A DNA stretch of 64,000 nt from Tenuifilum thalassicum (GCF_013265555.1 NZ_CP041345.1:1038581-1102580); one strand, 5' to 3'; shown: positions 17,528 through 26,839, counted from the first letter of the stretch. Numbers and translations are program-made. Notes: a model not told the origin generated them from the sequence alone.

Positions 17528-19903
17528 ATGCAGTTTCTTTTAAGGGTGTTAGCAGAACATAGGTTATACCGAATACTTTTTACTTTTTTAGTATTCGTAT
17601 TTGTAACCTCCTGTTCGGTTACAAAGCATGTCCCCGATGGGATGTACTTATTAAATAAGGTTGAGGTTAAGTCAAAGTCTAAAGAAGTTAAATCCGACGA
17701 AATTCTATCATATGTAAAACAGAAACCAAACAAACGAATTCTTGGTTTTCGATTTCATCTTAGGTTATACAGTTTGTCAAATCCCCAAAAATCGGGTTGG
17801 TTGAGTAGGGGACTCCGCCAAATTGGTGAGGATCCAGTTCTTTTCGATAGCCTTGTGGTTAAAGAGAGTAGTAGGAATATAAAGCTCTTTCTGCAAAGTA
17901 AGGGGTACTACAATTCGGTAGTTAAGGATTCTATTAGGTATCATGGTAAAAAAGTTGATGTGTTTTACACTGTAGAACCACGTAGCCCATATTATATCCG
18001 AAAAATTGGTTATTACATTGAGGACACAATTATACGTAGCTTGGTATTGCGCGACTCTGTGAATAGAATTTTTAATCGGAACGATCTTTTTGATATTGAC
18101 TTGCTCCAGAATGAGCGTGAAAGAATTGAAATCCTTCTTAAGGAGAAAGGTTTCTATTCGTTTGATAAGAATTATATCACCTTTACTGCCGATACTAATC
18201 TTCAGGGCAATTACGTCGATTTGAATTTAATTATAAAAAATCCAGCTAAACCTAATCCAAAAGGGAAGCCTGTCCCGTTAAAGTTTAAACGGTATAAAAT
18301 TCGAAGAGTATATATTTATCCTAATTACGACCCATTTAAGTTTGACACATTTATTGAAAATTCTCAACTCGATACTATCAGTAATAATAATTGTTATTTT
18401 GTATATCATGATAAACTAGGTATTAAACTTAGTGTTATCCAGTCATTCAATTTGATACGGCCCGATAGCATATTTTCTCTTAGTAGGGTGAATCGAACCC
18501 GTCAGAATTTAAGCCAAATAAGACTTTTTAAATTTGTAAACATCGAATTCAGAGAAGTTGATGTATTTAACAAAAAAGATTCTTCAAAAGTCATCTTTTT
18601 AGATGATAGCATTGAGGTAGAAGAAGATTTTGGATATTTAGATTGTTACATACAGCTTGTACCTCATACGCTGCAAAGTTACCAGGTTGAGCTGGTTGGA
18701 ACTAATACAACGGGATCTTTAGGAGCCGAAGGAACCTTAAATTATCAGCACAAAAACCTTTTAAATGGGGCAGAACTTTTTGATGTCAAGCTACGTGGAT
18801 TAGTTGAAACCGTTCAGCAGAATCTTAATTTGCATAATACTCTTGAGATTGGGGGTTCAATGAGTTTAAAAACACCCAAATTTATTGGTCCATATTCTTC
18901 GAAAGTTAGAGTTGATAAATATGCCCCCAACACCCAATTTACTGCCTCTTATAGTTTTCAACGTCGACCCGAATATACGCGAATGATAACAGGGCTGCAA
19001 TATGGTTATATCTGGAAAAGTTCGCAGTTCTCTACACATACTCTTAACCCTGTTGAGCTAAATGCAATTACCATTAAGGAAATCAGCTCTGATTTTCAGG
19101 AACAAATCGATTCTACTTTTCTTAAGTATAGCTATATCAGCCAAATTGTTACCGTATCGAGTTATAGTTGGGTATATAGTAACCAGAATCCAAAGAAATT
19201 AAGTAACTATAACTATTTACGTTTTAACTTTGAGCTATCGGGTAATATTCTTTCCGCCATTTCAAAACTTACGGGGCGCAGTAAAAATTCTAATGGTTCT
19301 TACGAGTTTTTCAATACCGAATTTTCTCAGTTTGCTAGGACCGAAGTAAACTATACATTTCATCAGATTGTTGATGAGAATAATTCATTTGCATATAGAT
19401 TTTATATTGGGCTTGGGTATCCTTACGGAAATTCGCGAGCCCTTCCTTTTGAAAAAAGATTCTTTAGCGGGGGTGCAAATGGGATTAGGGCTTGGCAGGC
19501 TCGCTCTCTAGGTCCAGGCTCATACTATCAAGATCTTGAGCGTTTCCCTAATAGAACAGCAGATATTAAACTTGAGGCCAATTTTGAATACCGCTATCGA
19601 TTGGTATGGAAGCTAGAAGGTGCCCTTTTTGTTGATGTTGGAAATATCTGGTCGTGGCCTGGCCTCGACGAGCGCGAAGGGGCTACATTTAAATGGGACA
19701 AGTTTTATGAGCAAATTGCCATTGGTAGTGGGTTAGGAATAAGAATGAACTTAGGTTTTTTTATTATTCGTACCGATTTTGGATATAAAATTTTTGACCC
19801 TGCAATTAATCCAAATGAGCCATACAACCCTTGGGTTGGGTTTAATCAACCGCTGAAAATTAACAAGTTCGTTTTTAACTTCGGTATAGGATACCCCTTC
19901 TAG
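17528..19903 (+). CDS. TamA/BamA-like outer-membrane lipoprotein (TamL type)
   Basis: This Omp85-family protein of 791 residues has a lipoprotein signal, with lipobox FVTSC (Cys about residue 29), instead of the ordinary signal peptide of BamA. After the lipid anchor come POTRA-like repeats (about 40-350), starting HVPDGMYLLNKVEVK, and a C-terminal 16-stranded barrel. The barrel carries the family strand motif RFFSGGANGIRAW and ends in GIGYPF. Such lipid-modified TamA relatives are widespread in Bacteroidetes and are thought to help insert outer-membrane proteins, usually with TamB; no tamB gene lies next to it here. The -7 box at 17493 supports the ATG. It is divergent from the SpoU methyltransferase gene, an arrangement common in the phylum. 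Confidence 0.9.
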   Translation: MQFLLRVLAEHRLYRILFTFLVFVFVTSCSVTKHVPDGMYLLNKVEVKSKSKEVKSDEILSYVKQKPNKRILGFRFHLRLYSLSNPQKSGWLSRGLRQIGEDPVLFDSLVVKESSRNIKLFLQSKGYYNSVVKDSIRYHGKKVDVFYTVEPRSPYYIRKIGYYIEDTIIRSLVLRDSVNRIFNRNDLFDIDLLQNERERIEILLKEKGFYSFDKNYITFTADTNLQGNYVDLNLIIKNPAKPNPKGKPVPLKFKRYKIRRVYIYPNYDPFKFDTFIENSQLDTISNNNCYFVYHDKLGIKLSVIQSFNLIRPDSIFSLSRVNRTRQNLSQIRLFKFVNIEFREVDVFNKKDSSKVIFLDDSIEVEEDFGYLDCYIQLVPHTLQSYQVELVGTNTTGSLGAEGTLNYQHKNLLNGAELFDVKLRGLVETVQQNLNLHNTLEIGGSMSLKTPKFIGPYSSKVRVDKYAPNTQFTASYSFQRRPEYTRMITGLQYGYIWKSSQFSTHTLNPVELNAITIKEISSDFQEQIDSTFLKYSYISQIVTVSSYSWVYSNQNPKKLSNYNYLRFNFELSGNILSAISKLTGRSKNSNGSYEFFNTEFSQFARTEVNYTFHQIVDENNSFAYRFYIGLGYPYGNSRALPFEKRFFSGGANGIRAWQARSLGPGSYYQDLERFPNRTADIKLEANFEYRYRLVWKLEGALFVDVGNIWSWPGLDEREGATFKWDKFYEQIAIGSGLGIRMNLGFFIIRTDFGYKIFDPAINPNEPYNPWVGFNQPLKINKFVFNFGIGYPF

Positions 19904-19911
19904 CTTTTTGC

Positions 19912-19942
19912 TTGACTTAAAATCAATTTTATCGTAGGTTTG
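19912..19942 (+). promoter_or_regulatory. Bacteroidetes-type promoter of the class I aldolase gene
   Basis: TTG at 19912-19914, 20 bases of spacer, then TAGGTTTG at 19935-19942. Transcription would start near 19950, which excludes the upstream TTG codon at 19940 and fixes the aldolase start at the ATG at 19967. Confidence 0.7.
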
Positions 19943-19966
19943 TATAAACCCAAAAATTCTGTAACC

Positions 19967-21025
19967 ATGAATTACGATAAAATAGTTGAGCTATTGGGAG
20001 ATAGGGCCTCGCATTTGCTTGATCACAAGTGCACCACTGTTCCAAAAGAGACGTTACACTTGCCAGGCCCCGATTTTATTGAACGAGTGGTTTATAATAG
20101 TAACCGTTCACCTCAGGTAATGCGAAGCTTACATGCTCTGTTTAATCATGGACGGTTGGCAGGAACTGGTTACCTATCAATTTTGCCTGTAGATCAAGGT
20201 ATTGAGCATAGTGCTGGTGCGTCGTTTGCGCCTAATCCCATTTATTTCGATCCGGAGAACATCGTAAAATTGGCCATTGAAGGTGGAGCTAACGCAGTGG
20301 CATCTACTTTTGGAGTTTTAGCCTCTGTAGCTCGAAAGTATGCCCATCGTATTCCCTTCATTGTGAAGATCAATCATAACGAATTGCTTACCTATCCTAA
20401 TAAGTACGATCAAATTATGTTTGGGTCGGTTGAGGAGGCTTGGAATCTGGGTGCAGTTGCGGTTGGTGCTACAATATACTTTGGTTCACCAGAAAGTAAC
20501 AGGCAAATAATTGAAGTTGCCCAAGCTTTTGAGCGTGCTCATGAATTGGGTATGGCTACTGTACTCTGGTGTTACCTGCGCAATAGCGCATTCAAAAAAG
20601 ATGGTGTAGATTATCATGTTGCTGCCGACCTTACTAGTCAGGCAAATCATTTGGGGGTTACAATCCAGGCTGATATTATTAAACAAAAGGCACCAGTAAA
20701 TAACGGGGGCTTTAAAGCTATTAATTTTGGAAAAACTCACGATAAGGTTTACTCTCAGCTAACTACTGAGCATCCAATTGATCTTACCCGTTACCAGGTG
20801 GTTGGTTGCTATAATGGTCGTGCTGGGCTCATTAACTCAGGTGGAGCCTCTTCTGGAGCAAGCGACCTAGCTGAAGCCGTTTTTACAGCTGTGGTAAATA
20901 AGCGCGCTGGCGGCATGGGGCTAATCAGCGGTAGGAAGGCATTCCAACGGCCAATGAAGGAAGGAATAGAACTTTTAAATGCTATACAAGATGTTTACCT
21001 CGAAAATAAAATTGACATAGCTTAA
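19967..21025 (+). CDS. fbaB: Class I fructose-bisphosphate aldolase (FbaB/DhnA type)
   Basis: This enzyme splits fructose 1,6-bisphosphate into glyceraldehyde 3-phosphate and dihydroxyacetone phosphate using a Schiff-base lysine. The archaeal-type class I family is recognised from [16 protein letters not shown], the beta strand [11 protein letters not shown] that carries a lysine, and [12 protein letters not shown], with a late [16 protein letters not shown]. The starting ATG at 19967 is chosen because a promoter box overlaps the alternative TTG at 19940; this gives 352 residues, normal for the family. It is monocistronic, ending in a perfect hairpin. In Bacteroidetes this form can serve glycolysis or gluconeogenesis in addition to any class II enzyme. 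Confidence 0.93.
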   Translation: MNYDKIVELLGDRASHLLDHKCTTVPKETLHLPGPDFIERVVYNSNRSPQVMRSLHALFNHGRLAGTGYLSILPVDQGIEHSAGASFAPNPIYFDPENIVKLAIEGGANAVASTFGVLASVARKYAHRIPFIVKINHNELLTYPNKYDQIMFGSVEEAWNLGAVAVGATIYFGSPESNRQIIEVAQAFERAHELGMATVLWCYLRNSAFKKDGVDYHVAADLTSQANHLGVTIQADIIKQKAPVNNGGFKAINFGKTHDKVYSQLTTEHPIDLTRYQVVGCYNGRAGLINSGGASSGASDLAEAVFTAVVNKRAGGMGLISGRKAFQRPMKEGIELLNAIQDVYLENKIDIA

Positions 21026-21070
21026 TACATTGCTTTTAAGGTGTCCTGATAATTCCAATTAATTTTACTA

Positions 21071-21100
21071 GAGCAATATAATGAACGAATTATATTGCTC
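21071..21100 (+). terminator. Perfect hairpin after fbaB
   Basis: GAGCAATATAAT-GAACGA-ATTATATTGCTC is a perfect 12-bp inverted repeat 45 bases after the fbaB stop. The tail after it (TAACTTTACG) is only weakly T-rich. It overlaps the likely promoter of the next gene, so it may act as terminator, operator or both. Confidence 0.55.
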
Positions 21101-21124
21101 TAACTTTACGTATCGGTATCTTTC
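21095..21124 (+). promoter_or_regulatory. Putative promoter of the Na+-dependent transporter pair
   Basis: TTG at 21095-21097, 19 bases of spacer, then TATCTTTC at 21117-21124, one mismatch from TAnnTTTG. It lies about 110 bases before the ATG at 21233. Confidence 0.45.
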
Positions 21125-21232
21125 GCTTTAATTTATTGTATAATTTTTATTGTATTGTTGTTTAAATCTCTATTTTTTTTAAAATTGGGGCACCAAAACC
21201 TAAATTAAACTAAAAACCTAAAGTTATAAATT

Positions 21233-22594
21233 ATGTCTGTTCCAACTAATCGTGATAGCTTCGGAAGCAAGTTTGGTATTATTGCTGCTGCTGCTGGTTC
21301 TGCAGTGGGGTTAGGGAATATTTGGAAGTTTCCATATATTACAGGTCAGAACGGTGGAGGAGCATTTCTACTCATTTACCTATTTTTTGTTCTATTGCTT
21401 GGTGTTCCCGTTATGATTTCTGAGTTTACCATTGGTCGTAGAGGTGGACGCAATGTATTCGGCTCTTTTAAAGCATTAGCACCAGGCTCTCCATGGTATT
21501 TTGTTGGAATTATGGGGGTTGTTGCTGCATTTGTTATTTTATCGTTTTATAGCGCTGTGGCAGGATGGACCTTAGAATATATCATAAAAGCTGTTACGGT
21601 TGGGTTTAGCAATCAAAGCACCAGCGAACTTGGAGATGCTTTCACGAACTTTTTGGCAAATCCAATTAGGCCAATAGTATGGCAGCTCGTTTTTATGGTT
21701 CTTACGGCCTTTATTGTTGCTGGTGGAATAAAGAATGGGATTGAAAAGTATAATAAGTTTTTGATGCCTATTCTGGTACTTTTCTTAATTATTCTTTGTA
21801 TTCGTTCGGTTACACTTCCAAATGCAAGTAAAGGACTGGCTTTCCTCTTTAAGCCCGATTTTTCAAAGGTTTCCATTAAAACCATTCTCTTTGCTATGGG
21901 CCAAGCCTTTTTCTCATTAAGCTTGGGAATGGGCGCGCTTATTACCTATGCTTCTTACTTTCGTAAATCCGACGATTTGGGAAGAACTGCTGTAAACGTA
22001 TCTCTTGCCGATACTTTTATTGCCATACTTGCAGGAACAGTTATTTTTCCAGCTGTTTTCTCTTTCAACATTGAACCAACGGCAGGCCCTAGCCTTGTGT
22101 TTATTACTCTTCCTGAAATATTTAGTCACATTCCACTAGGTAATATTTTTGGTATAATATTCTTCGTTTTACTCGCTGTTGCTGCACTTACCTCTACTGT
22201 TTCGGTTTTAGAAGTGGTGGTAGCATATTTTGCCGAAGAACTTAAGATTTCACGTAAGAAAGCTACGGTTTTGGCATCTGTGTCTATCTTCATCCTTGGT
22301 ATATTTGCCTCATTATCATTTGGTCCCTTAGATAGGTTTACTATTTTGGGAAAGTCGATTTTTGATGCTTTAGATTTTCTAGCTTCAAATATTCTACTAC
22401 CAGGAGGTGGGTTGCTAATCGTAATATTTGTTGGGTGGTACCTTAAAAAATCTGATTTATACGATGAAATATCTAATTCTGGTAGCTTAAAAGCACGCTA
22501 CTTCCCTGTTTATCGATTCATTGTTAGATTTATTGCTCCATTAGCAATAGCTGCAATCTTCATTTATTCTGTATTCTTTGGATCGTTAGGGTAA
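21233..22594 (+). CDS. Sodium-dependent neurotransmitter:sodium symporter family transporter
   Basis: This is an inner-membrane NSS (SNF) family transporter that imports an amino acid or similar solute with Na+. The first helix shows the family signature GSAVGLGNIWKFPYITGQNGGGAF, which includes the unwound TM1 substrate/Na+ site. About 11 membrane segments fit in 453 residues, as in bacterial members such as LeuT and MhsT. A TM6 equivalent FFSLSLGMGALITYASY and a TM8-like SVLEVVVAYF segment are visible. The substrate cannot be deduced. It is followed 10 bases later by an AGCS-type alanine/Na+ symporter, giving an operon of two Na+-coupled transporters that could use the sodium gradient built by NQR. 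Confidence 0.93.
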   Translation: MSVPTNRDSFGSKFGIIAAAAGSAVGLGNIWKFPYITGQNGGGAFLLIYLFFVLLLGVPVMISEFTIGRRGGRNVFGSFKALAPGSPWYFVGIMGVVAAFVILSFYSAVAGWTLEYIIKAVTVGFSNQSTSELGDAFTNFLANPIRPIVWQLVFMVLTAFIVAGGIKNGIEKYNKFLMPILVLFLIILCIRSVTLPNASKGLAFLFKPDFSKVSIKTILFAMGQAFFSLSLGMGALITYASYFRKSDDLGRTAVNVSLADTFIAILAGTVIFPAVFSFNIEPTAGPSLVFITLPEIFSHIPLGNIFGIIFFVLLAVAALTSTVSVLEVVVAYFAEELKISRKKATVLASVSIFILGIFASLSFGPLDRFTILGKSIFDALDFLASNILLPGGGLLIVIFVGWYLKKSDLYDEISNSGSLKARYFPVYRFIVRFIAPLAIAAIFIYSVFFGSLG

Positions 22595-22604
22595 ACTAAC
22601 TGCC

Positions 22605-24071
22605 ATGGATGAGGTAGTAAATTCCTTATTTGAGCCACTGGTAAAGCTGCTTTCTGGGTTTCTCTTTTGGGATCCATTTAAAGCATTTGGCGTTGATATA
22701 GGATTCCGATTCCCTTTAGTTGTAATGTGGTTAATGATTTGGGGAGTTTACTTTACCTTTAGGATGGGGTTTATAAACATTCGTGGGTTTAAACTATCAC
22801 TATTAATCACAAGTGGCAAACTCGATCGTAATAGCAACAAAGGTGAAGTGTCTCATTTTCAGGCATTATCAACTGCGCTTTCGGCAACCGTAGGATTGGG
22901 AAATATTGCCGGTGTTGCTATTGCAATAAGTTTAGGAGGTCCTGGTGCCACATTTTGGATGATAATGGCTGGGTTGCTTGGCATGTCTTTAAAGTTCACA
23001 GAATGTACCTTAGGTCAGAAATATAGGGTAATAGATTCCAATGGTAGAGTTTCAGGTGGTCCGATGTATTACCTAAGCCAAGGGTTAGCAAAAAGGAACA
23101 TGAAAATTTTTGGAAAAATACTTGCAGTTATTTTCTCTGTTCTGGTTATAGGTGCTTCTTTTGGTGGAGGCAATATGTTTCAATCTAATCAGGCTTTTTC
23201 TCAAATGTCATATATTATTCCTTGGCTTAATGGAAAAGGATTCTATTTTGGTATCGTTCTCGCAATCTTAGTAGGATTAGTTGTGCTTGGTGGTATTAAA
23301 AGTATAGCTAGGGTTGCCTCGCGGATTGTCCCATTTATGGTTGTTCTCTATATCTCTACCTCATTAATTATCATTTTTATGAATTTAGATAGGGTAGGTG
23401 AGGTTTTTAGAATGATAGTTGAACAAGCATTTGGTTTGAAACCAATTGCAGGAGGTTTCTTTGGTGCTTTTATTATTGGTTTTCAGCGTGGCGCCTTCTC
23501 CAATGAAGCTGGAATTGGTTCAGCTTCAATTGCTCATTCAGCTGCACGCACCGATGAGCCTGTTAGCGAAGGTATTGTCGCTCTTCTTGAACCTTTTATT
23601 GATACCGTTGTGGTTTGTACGATGACGGCTTTGGTAATTAACTTTTCGGGTCTTGCTAATCAGCAAACAAACTTGCAAGGTGCCCAGCTAACCTCAGCTG
23701 CATTTGCAACCGTATTGCCTTGGTTCCCATATCTTCTTGCCGTTGCAATATTGTTATTTGCCTTTTCAACTATGATTAGCTGGTCGTATTATGGGCTGAA
23801 AGGGTTCAATTACCTTTTTGAAAAACCATTATCAAAACTTTTTCCTATTCCTAATCTTTCAACTAAGGTGTTTTATGTATTTTTCCTTTTATTTATTGTG
23901 ATAGGTAGTGCATCGAACCTCTGGGCAGTAATGGACTTTTCTGATATGATGATATTGGGTATGGCATTCCCTAATATATTAGGAATGATATTTTTAGCAT
24001 CGGAGGTTAGGGCTGACTTAGATAATTTCTGGAACCGATGGAAAAGAAATAATAACCCTGACAATGCTTAG
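22605..24071 (+). CDS. Alanine or glycine:cation symporter (AGCS family)
   Basis: This Na+-coupled amino-acid carrier of the AGCS (DagA/AlsT) family has 488 residues and about 11 membrane helices. Family landmarks are SHFQALSTALSATVGLGNIAGVAIAI near the N-terminus, GGPGATFWMI, GGPMYYLSQGL, and the GFQRGAFSNEAGIGSASIAHSAA block in the middle. Substrates in the family are alanine, glycine or sometimes glutamine. It is 10 bases downstream of the NSS transporter and overlaps the following HhH gene by 8 bases, so all three are likely translated from one mRNA. Confidence 0.93.
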   Translation: MDEVVNSLFEPLVKLLSGFLFWDPFKAFGVDIGFRFPLVVMWLMIWGVYFTFRMGFINIRGFKLSLLITSGKLDRNSNKGEVSHFQALSTALSATVGLGNIAGVAIAISLGGPGATFWMIMAGLLGMSLKFTECTLGQKYRVIDSNGRVSGGPMYYLSQGLAKRNMKIFGKILAVIFSVLVIGASFGGGNMFQSNQAFSQMSYIIPWLNGKGFYFGIVLAILVGLVVLGGIKSIARVASRIVPFMVVLYISTSLIIIFMNLDRVGEVFRMIVEQAFGLKPIAGGFFGAFIIGFQRGAFSNEAGIGSASIAHSAARTDEPVSEGIVALLEPFIDTVVVCTMTALVINFSGLANQQTNLQGAQLTSAAFATVLPWFPYLLAVAILLFAFSTMISWSYYGLKGFNYLFEKPLSKLFPIPNLSTKVFYVFFLLFIVIGSASNLWAVMDFSDMMILGMAFPNILGMIFLASEVRADLDNFWNRWKRNNNPDNA

Positions 24072-24966
24072 GTTATTAAACTTTTTAAAAAGATTATTAG
24101 ATTTTACAAAAAGTGAACAAAGGGGAGTTTTGACCCTTGTTATAATGCTGTCGGTTATAACTTATGCCTCAAGCGTTTTAGTTAAGAAAAGATACTCTAA
24201 ACCAGACCCCTTGCTAGTTGAAAAAGCCGATAGTTTTTTTGCATCGTTGAAGTATATGCCAAAAAATAAAGGAAAAGTTGATTATGAATCGAAAAACAAG
24301 GCAACTAAACGTAAACTAAGAAAATTTAAATCTTTTGAATTTGATCCGAATACAATTTCGCTCGATAGCTTAGTAGAACTAGGGTTGTCACCTCGTCAGG
24401 CAGAAGTAGTTGTTAAATATAGATTGAATGGTGGCCAATTTAAAACACCAAACGATTTTAGCAAGTTATACGTAATTGATTCTGCAACATGCGCTAGGCT
24501 TATTCCATTAATCAAGATTAAAGAAAAATTTGGCTCATCAATTCCCAAGGAAAAACCTTCAACCAACACATTGAAAATTGAGTTAAACGTGGCCGACACT
24601 TTGTCTCTAGTCAAACTTAAAGGCATAGGTAGCAGCTTTGCTAAACGGATTGTTAAGTACCGAAATCTTTTAGGGGGATTCTACAGTGTAAATCAGCTCC
24701 TTGAGGTTTATGGATTTACCCCCAAAAACTTAGAGCAGGTAAGGAGTAATATTTACGTTGACTCTACTCTAGTGAGAAAAATAAGCATCAATCATGCAAC
24801 GTATGAGCAGCTGAAAGCTCATCCGTATATTACAAGATACGAAGCAAAATCGATTGTTTATTATCGCACTAAGAAAGGTGCCATTAGATCACTAAGTGAA
24901 CTCTGGGTAAATAAAATAGTGCCTAAAGAAAAATTAGAGAAGCTAAAACATTACCTAGAGTTGTAA
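24064..24966 (+). CDS. Membrane-anchored helix-hairpin-helix protein (ComEA-like)
   Basis: A single N-terminal membrane segment (about residues 20-40) is followed by a basic linker rich in KKR. Then come three helix-hairpin-helix repeats, around residues 100-150 (VELGLSPRQAEVVVKYR), 180-230 (VKLKGIGSSFAKRIVKYR) and 240-290 (KAHPYITRYEAKSIVYYR). ComEA-type HhH proteins bind DNA without sequence specificity during competence, and similar proteins are widespread in Bacteroidetes. DNA binding is therefore likely but uptake is not shown, as no other competence gene is near. The 8-bp overlap with the transporter gene suggests translational coupling. Confidence 0.8.
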   Translation: MLRLLNFLKRLLDFTKSEQRGVLTLVIMLSVITYASSVLVKKRYSKPDPLLVEKADSFFASLKYMPKNKGKVDYESKNKATKRKLRKFKSFEFDPNTISLDSLVELGLSPRQAEVVVKYRLNGGQFKTPNDFSKLYVIDSATCARLIPLIKIKEKFGSSIPKEKPSTNTLKIELNVADTLSLVKLKGIGSSFAKRIVKYRNLLGGFYSVNQLLEVYGFTPKNLEQVRSNIYVDSTLVRKISINHATYEQLKAHPYITRYEAKSIVYYRTKKGAIRSLSELWVNKIVPKEKLEKLKHYLEL

Positions 24967-25025
24967 TAGAATGAGTTTTCAATAGTTAACCGTATCAGAA
25001 TTAAGAAAAAAAATGCAAAAATATT

Positions 25026-25055
25026 TTGGTTTAATATCAAAACGTTATATTTTTG
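25026..25055 (+). promoter_or_regulatory. Promoter of rpsU
   Basis: TTG at 25026-25028, exactly 19 bases of spacer, then TATTTTTG at 25048-25055: a full match to the Bacteroidetes sigma-ABfr promoter pattern, 23 bases before the rpsU ATG. Confidence 0.8.
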
Positions 25056-25078
25056 CAGCTCAATAAAAAAAAGAAGAC

Positions 25079-25270
25079 ATGATTATAGTACCAGTTAAAG
25101 AAGGCGAAAATATTGAAAGAGCTCTCAAGAAATTCAAACGCAAATTTGAGAAAACCGGTATTATGAGGGAATTACGTGCCCGTCAAGCATACGTAAAACC
25201 TTCGGTTGCTCGTAGGGAGCAAATCAAAAAAGCCATTTACATTCAGAAGTTACAGCAGCAAGAAGACTAG
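25079..25270 (+). CDS. rpsU: 30S ribosomal protein S21
   Basis: The bS21 protein of the small ribosomal subunit, here 63 residues. It opens MIIVPVKEGENIERALKKFKR and has the basic central helix (KFEKTGIMRELRARQAYVKPS) usual in the family. In Bacteroidetes bS21 belongs to the complex that holds the 16S anti-Shine-Dalgarno end. The gene has its own strong promoter and a terminator directly behind it, and it opens the conserved rpsU-xerC-hpf-tRNA-tuf block. Confidence 0.96.
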   Translation: MIIVPVKEGENIERALKKFKRKFEKTGIMRELRARQAYVKPSVARREQIKKAIYIQKLQQQED

Positions 25271-25297
25271 TATTTGCTGACATTCAGTTGAATGCAT

Positions 25298-25327
25298 AAT
25301 CAGGCTATTTTGCCTGATTTTTTTTTG
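25298..25327 (+). terminator. Rho-independent terminator after rpsU
   Basis: AATCAGGC-TATTTT-GCCTGATT followed by a run of T. It covers the ATG at 25292, which argues against that codon as the xerC start. Confidence 0.85.
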
Positions 25328-25360
25328 TTTTTGACAAGCAAAAATCTTATATTGCATTCA

Positions 25361-26245
25361 ATGGATATGCTGGCTTTATTCCTTAAATACCTTGATATAG
25401 AGAAGGGTTACTCGTCGAATACCATACGAGCGTATGGCGACGACATTAAATCATTTTTTGAGTTTTCAGGTATCGACTTTAACGATAATGATGCTGTTGC
25501 GCATATTGGGCATAGAGCAATTAGAGCATGGGTGTCCGATTTGATTTCGCAGGGCATTTCAACACGTTCCGTCAATAGAAAGCTATCGTCTCTTAGAACC
25601 TTTTTTAAATACCTTCAACGGCAGGGTGTTTTGTCAACTAATCCTATGAATAGGATTGTTTCTCCCAAAACATCTAAGCGTCTGCCTGAGTTTGTTCCTG
25701 AAGCCGATATGAGCAAGGTTGATAATCCCGATTTATTCTCCGATGATTTTGAAGGGTTGCGAAATCGACTTATTATATCAATGTTCTACTATACCGGAAT
25801 GAGACTTTCCGAATTGGTTGGTTTAAGCACTCAATCGGTTGACATAAATTCTATGTCTATAAAAGTTCTTGGGAAAGGGGCAAAAGAACGAATTATTCCA
25901 ATACATCCAGATCTTAAAGACCTAATTGTTGAATACCTTCGGGAAAAGGGGGAAAAGTTTCCCAACTCTACAAGTTTTTTTGTTACGTCGAAAGGAAAAC
26001 CCATTTATCAAAAACTCGTATACAGGATAGTAAACTATTACCTAACACAAATTACAACTTTGCAAAAGCGAAGTCCTCATGTACTTAGGCACAGCTTTGC
26101 CACTCATTTACTTAATAATGGTGCCGATTTAAACGCCATAAAAGAGTTGCTAGGGCATTCGAGCCTACTTGCAACCCAGGTTTATACTCACAGCTCATTT
26201 GAAAAGCTTAAAAAAAATTATAACCAGGCTCACCCCAGAGCCTAA
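25361..26245 (+). CDS. xerC: Tyrosine recombinase XerC-like
   Basis: This site-specific recombinase probably resolves chromosome dimers at dif. The N-terminal SAM-like core-binding domain (about residues 1-85) contains GYSSNTIRAYGDDI. The catalytic domain has the full set of active residues: Arg in TGMRLSELVGL, Lys in GKGAKERIIP, His and Arg in HVLRHSFATHLL, His in LLGHSS and Tyr in QVYTHSS. The ATG at 25361 is preferred over 25292 because the rpsU terminator lies between them; the result is 294 residues, standard for Xer proteins. XerC versus XerD cannot be decided with certainty from the sequence. It sits in the conserved position between rpsU and hpf and lacks any sign of a mobile element. 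Confidence 0.92.
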   Translation: MDMLALFLKYLDIEKGYSSNTIRAYGDDIKSFFEFSGIDFNDNDAVAHIGHRAIRAWVSDLISQGISTRSVNRKLSSLRTFFKYLQRQGVLSTNPMNRIVSPKTSKRLPEFVPEADMSKVDNPDLFSDDFEGLRNRLIISMFYYTGMRLSELVGLSTQSVDINSMSIKVLGKGAKERIIPIHPDLKDLIVEYLREKGEKFPNSTSFFVTSKGKPIYQKLVYRIVNYYLTQITTLQKRSPHVLRHSFATHLLNNGADLNAIKELLGHSSLLATQVYTHSSFEKLKKNYNQAHPRA

Positions 26246-26265
26246 AATATAAAGGAGGATTTATT

Positions 26266-26565
26266 ATGAATATTAAAATTCAATCCATCAAGTTTGATGC
26301 CGATAAGAAGTTGCTCGATTTTATCGAGAAGAAAGCTTCAAAACTTGATCGCTTTTTTGATGGCATTATTGATGCCGAAGTGTTTTTGAGGTTGGAGAAT
26401 AGCCAGGATATGGAAAATAAGATTGTGGAGTTTCGAATAAAAGTCCCTGGCGGAGACCTATTTGCTGAACGAAAAGCAAGGACATTTGAGGAAGCTACAG
26501 ATTTATGCCTTGATGCTCTAAAGACTCAGGTGAAGAAGTATAAGGAAAAACTTAGAGGGGTATAA
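26266..26565 (+). CDS. hpf: Ribosome hibernation-promoting factor, short form
   Basis: This small HPF/RaiA (YfiA) protein binds the 30S decoding site and helps form inactive ribosomes in stationary phase. At 99 residues it is the short form without the dimerising C-terminal domain. It opens with MNIKIQSIKFDADKKLLDFIEKK and carries the conserved FRIKVPGGDLFAE-like strand and a lysine-rich end. A strong Shine-Dalgarno AAAGGAGG lies at 26251-26258, unusual for this phylum. It follows xerC by 20 bases and ends at a clear terminator. Confidence 0.93.
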   Translation: MNIKIQSIKFDADKKLLDFIEKKASKLDRFFDGIIDAEVFLRLENSQDMENKIVEFRIKVPGGDLFAERKARTFEEATDLCLDALKTQVKKYKEKLRGV

Positions 26566-26584
26566 TGCCCAAAGTAATAATCCA

Positions 26585-26607
26585 AAGGCCCTGAAGGGCC
26601 TTTTTTA
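26585..26607 (+). terminator. Rho-independent terminator after hpf
   Basis: AAGGCCC-TGAA-GGGCCTT followed by TTTT, 19 bases after the hpf stop. Confidence 0.9.
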
Positions 26608-26681
26608 TTATTTGGAAATATCTCATTTTGAGCGATTTTTAAAATAATGCAAAAAAAGGTTACATAAAATGGGATTTTTTT

Positions 26682-26711
26682 TTGCAGAAAATCAAAAATG
26701 TTATACATTTG
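26682..26711 (+). promoter_or_regulatory. Promoter of the tRNA-tuf operon
   Basis: TTG at 26682-26684, exactly 19 bases, then TACATTTG at 26704-26711: a full match to the Bacteroidetes promoter consensus, 54 bases before the first tRNA. Confidence 0.8.
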
Positions 26712-26765
26712 CAATCCGATTTCAGGAGGTAAACGTTCCTTGTAATTAATGAAAACACTTTGAAA

Positions 26766-26839
26766 GCCGATGTAGCTCAGTTGGTCAGAGCAGCTGATTT
26801 GTAATCAGCTGGTCGGGGGTTCGAATCCCTCCATCGGCT
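26766..26839 (+). tRNA. tRNA-Thr (anticodon TGT)
   Basis: A 74-nt cloverleaf. The acceptor stem is GCCGATG/CATCGGC with discriminator T, the D arm starts TAGCTCAG, the anticodon loop is TTTGTAA between GCTGA and TCAGC, and the T arm contains GGTTCGAATCC. CCA is not encoded. First of four tRNAs before tuf. Confidence 0.97.

Noticed and set aside
25292-25360. Upstream ATG extension of xerC
   Set aside because: The rpsU terminator at 25298-25327 would lie in the coding sequence; Xer homologues start near MDMLALFLKYL.
25361-26245. Tyrosine recombinase as sign of an integrated element next to tRNA genes
   Set aside because: The rpsU-xerC-hpf-tRNA-tuf order is a conserved Bacteroidetes housekeeping arrangement and no attachment-site duplication or phage gene is seen.
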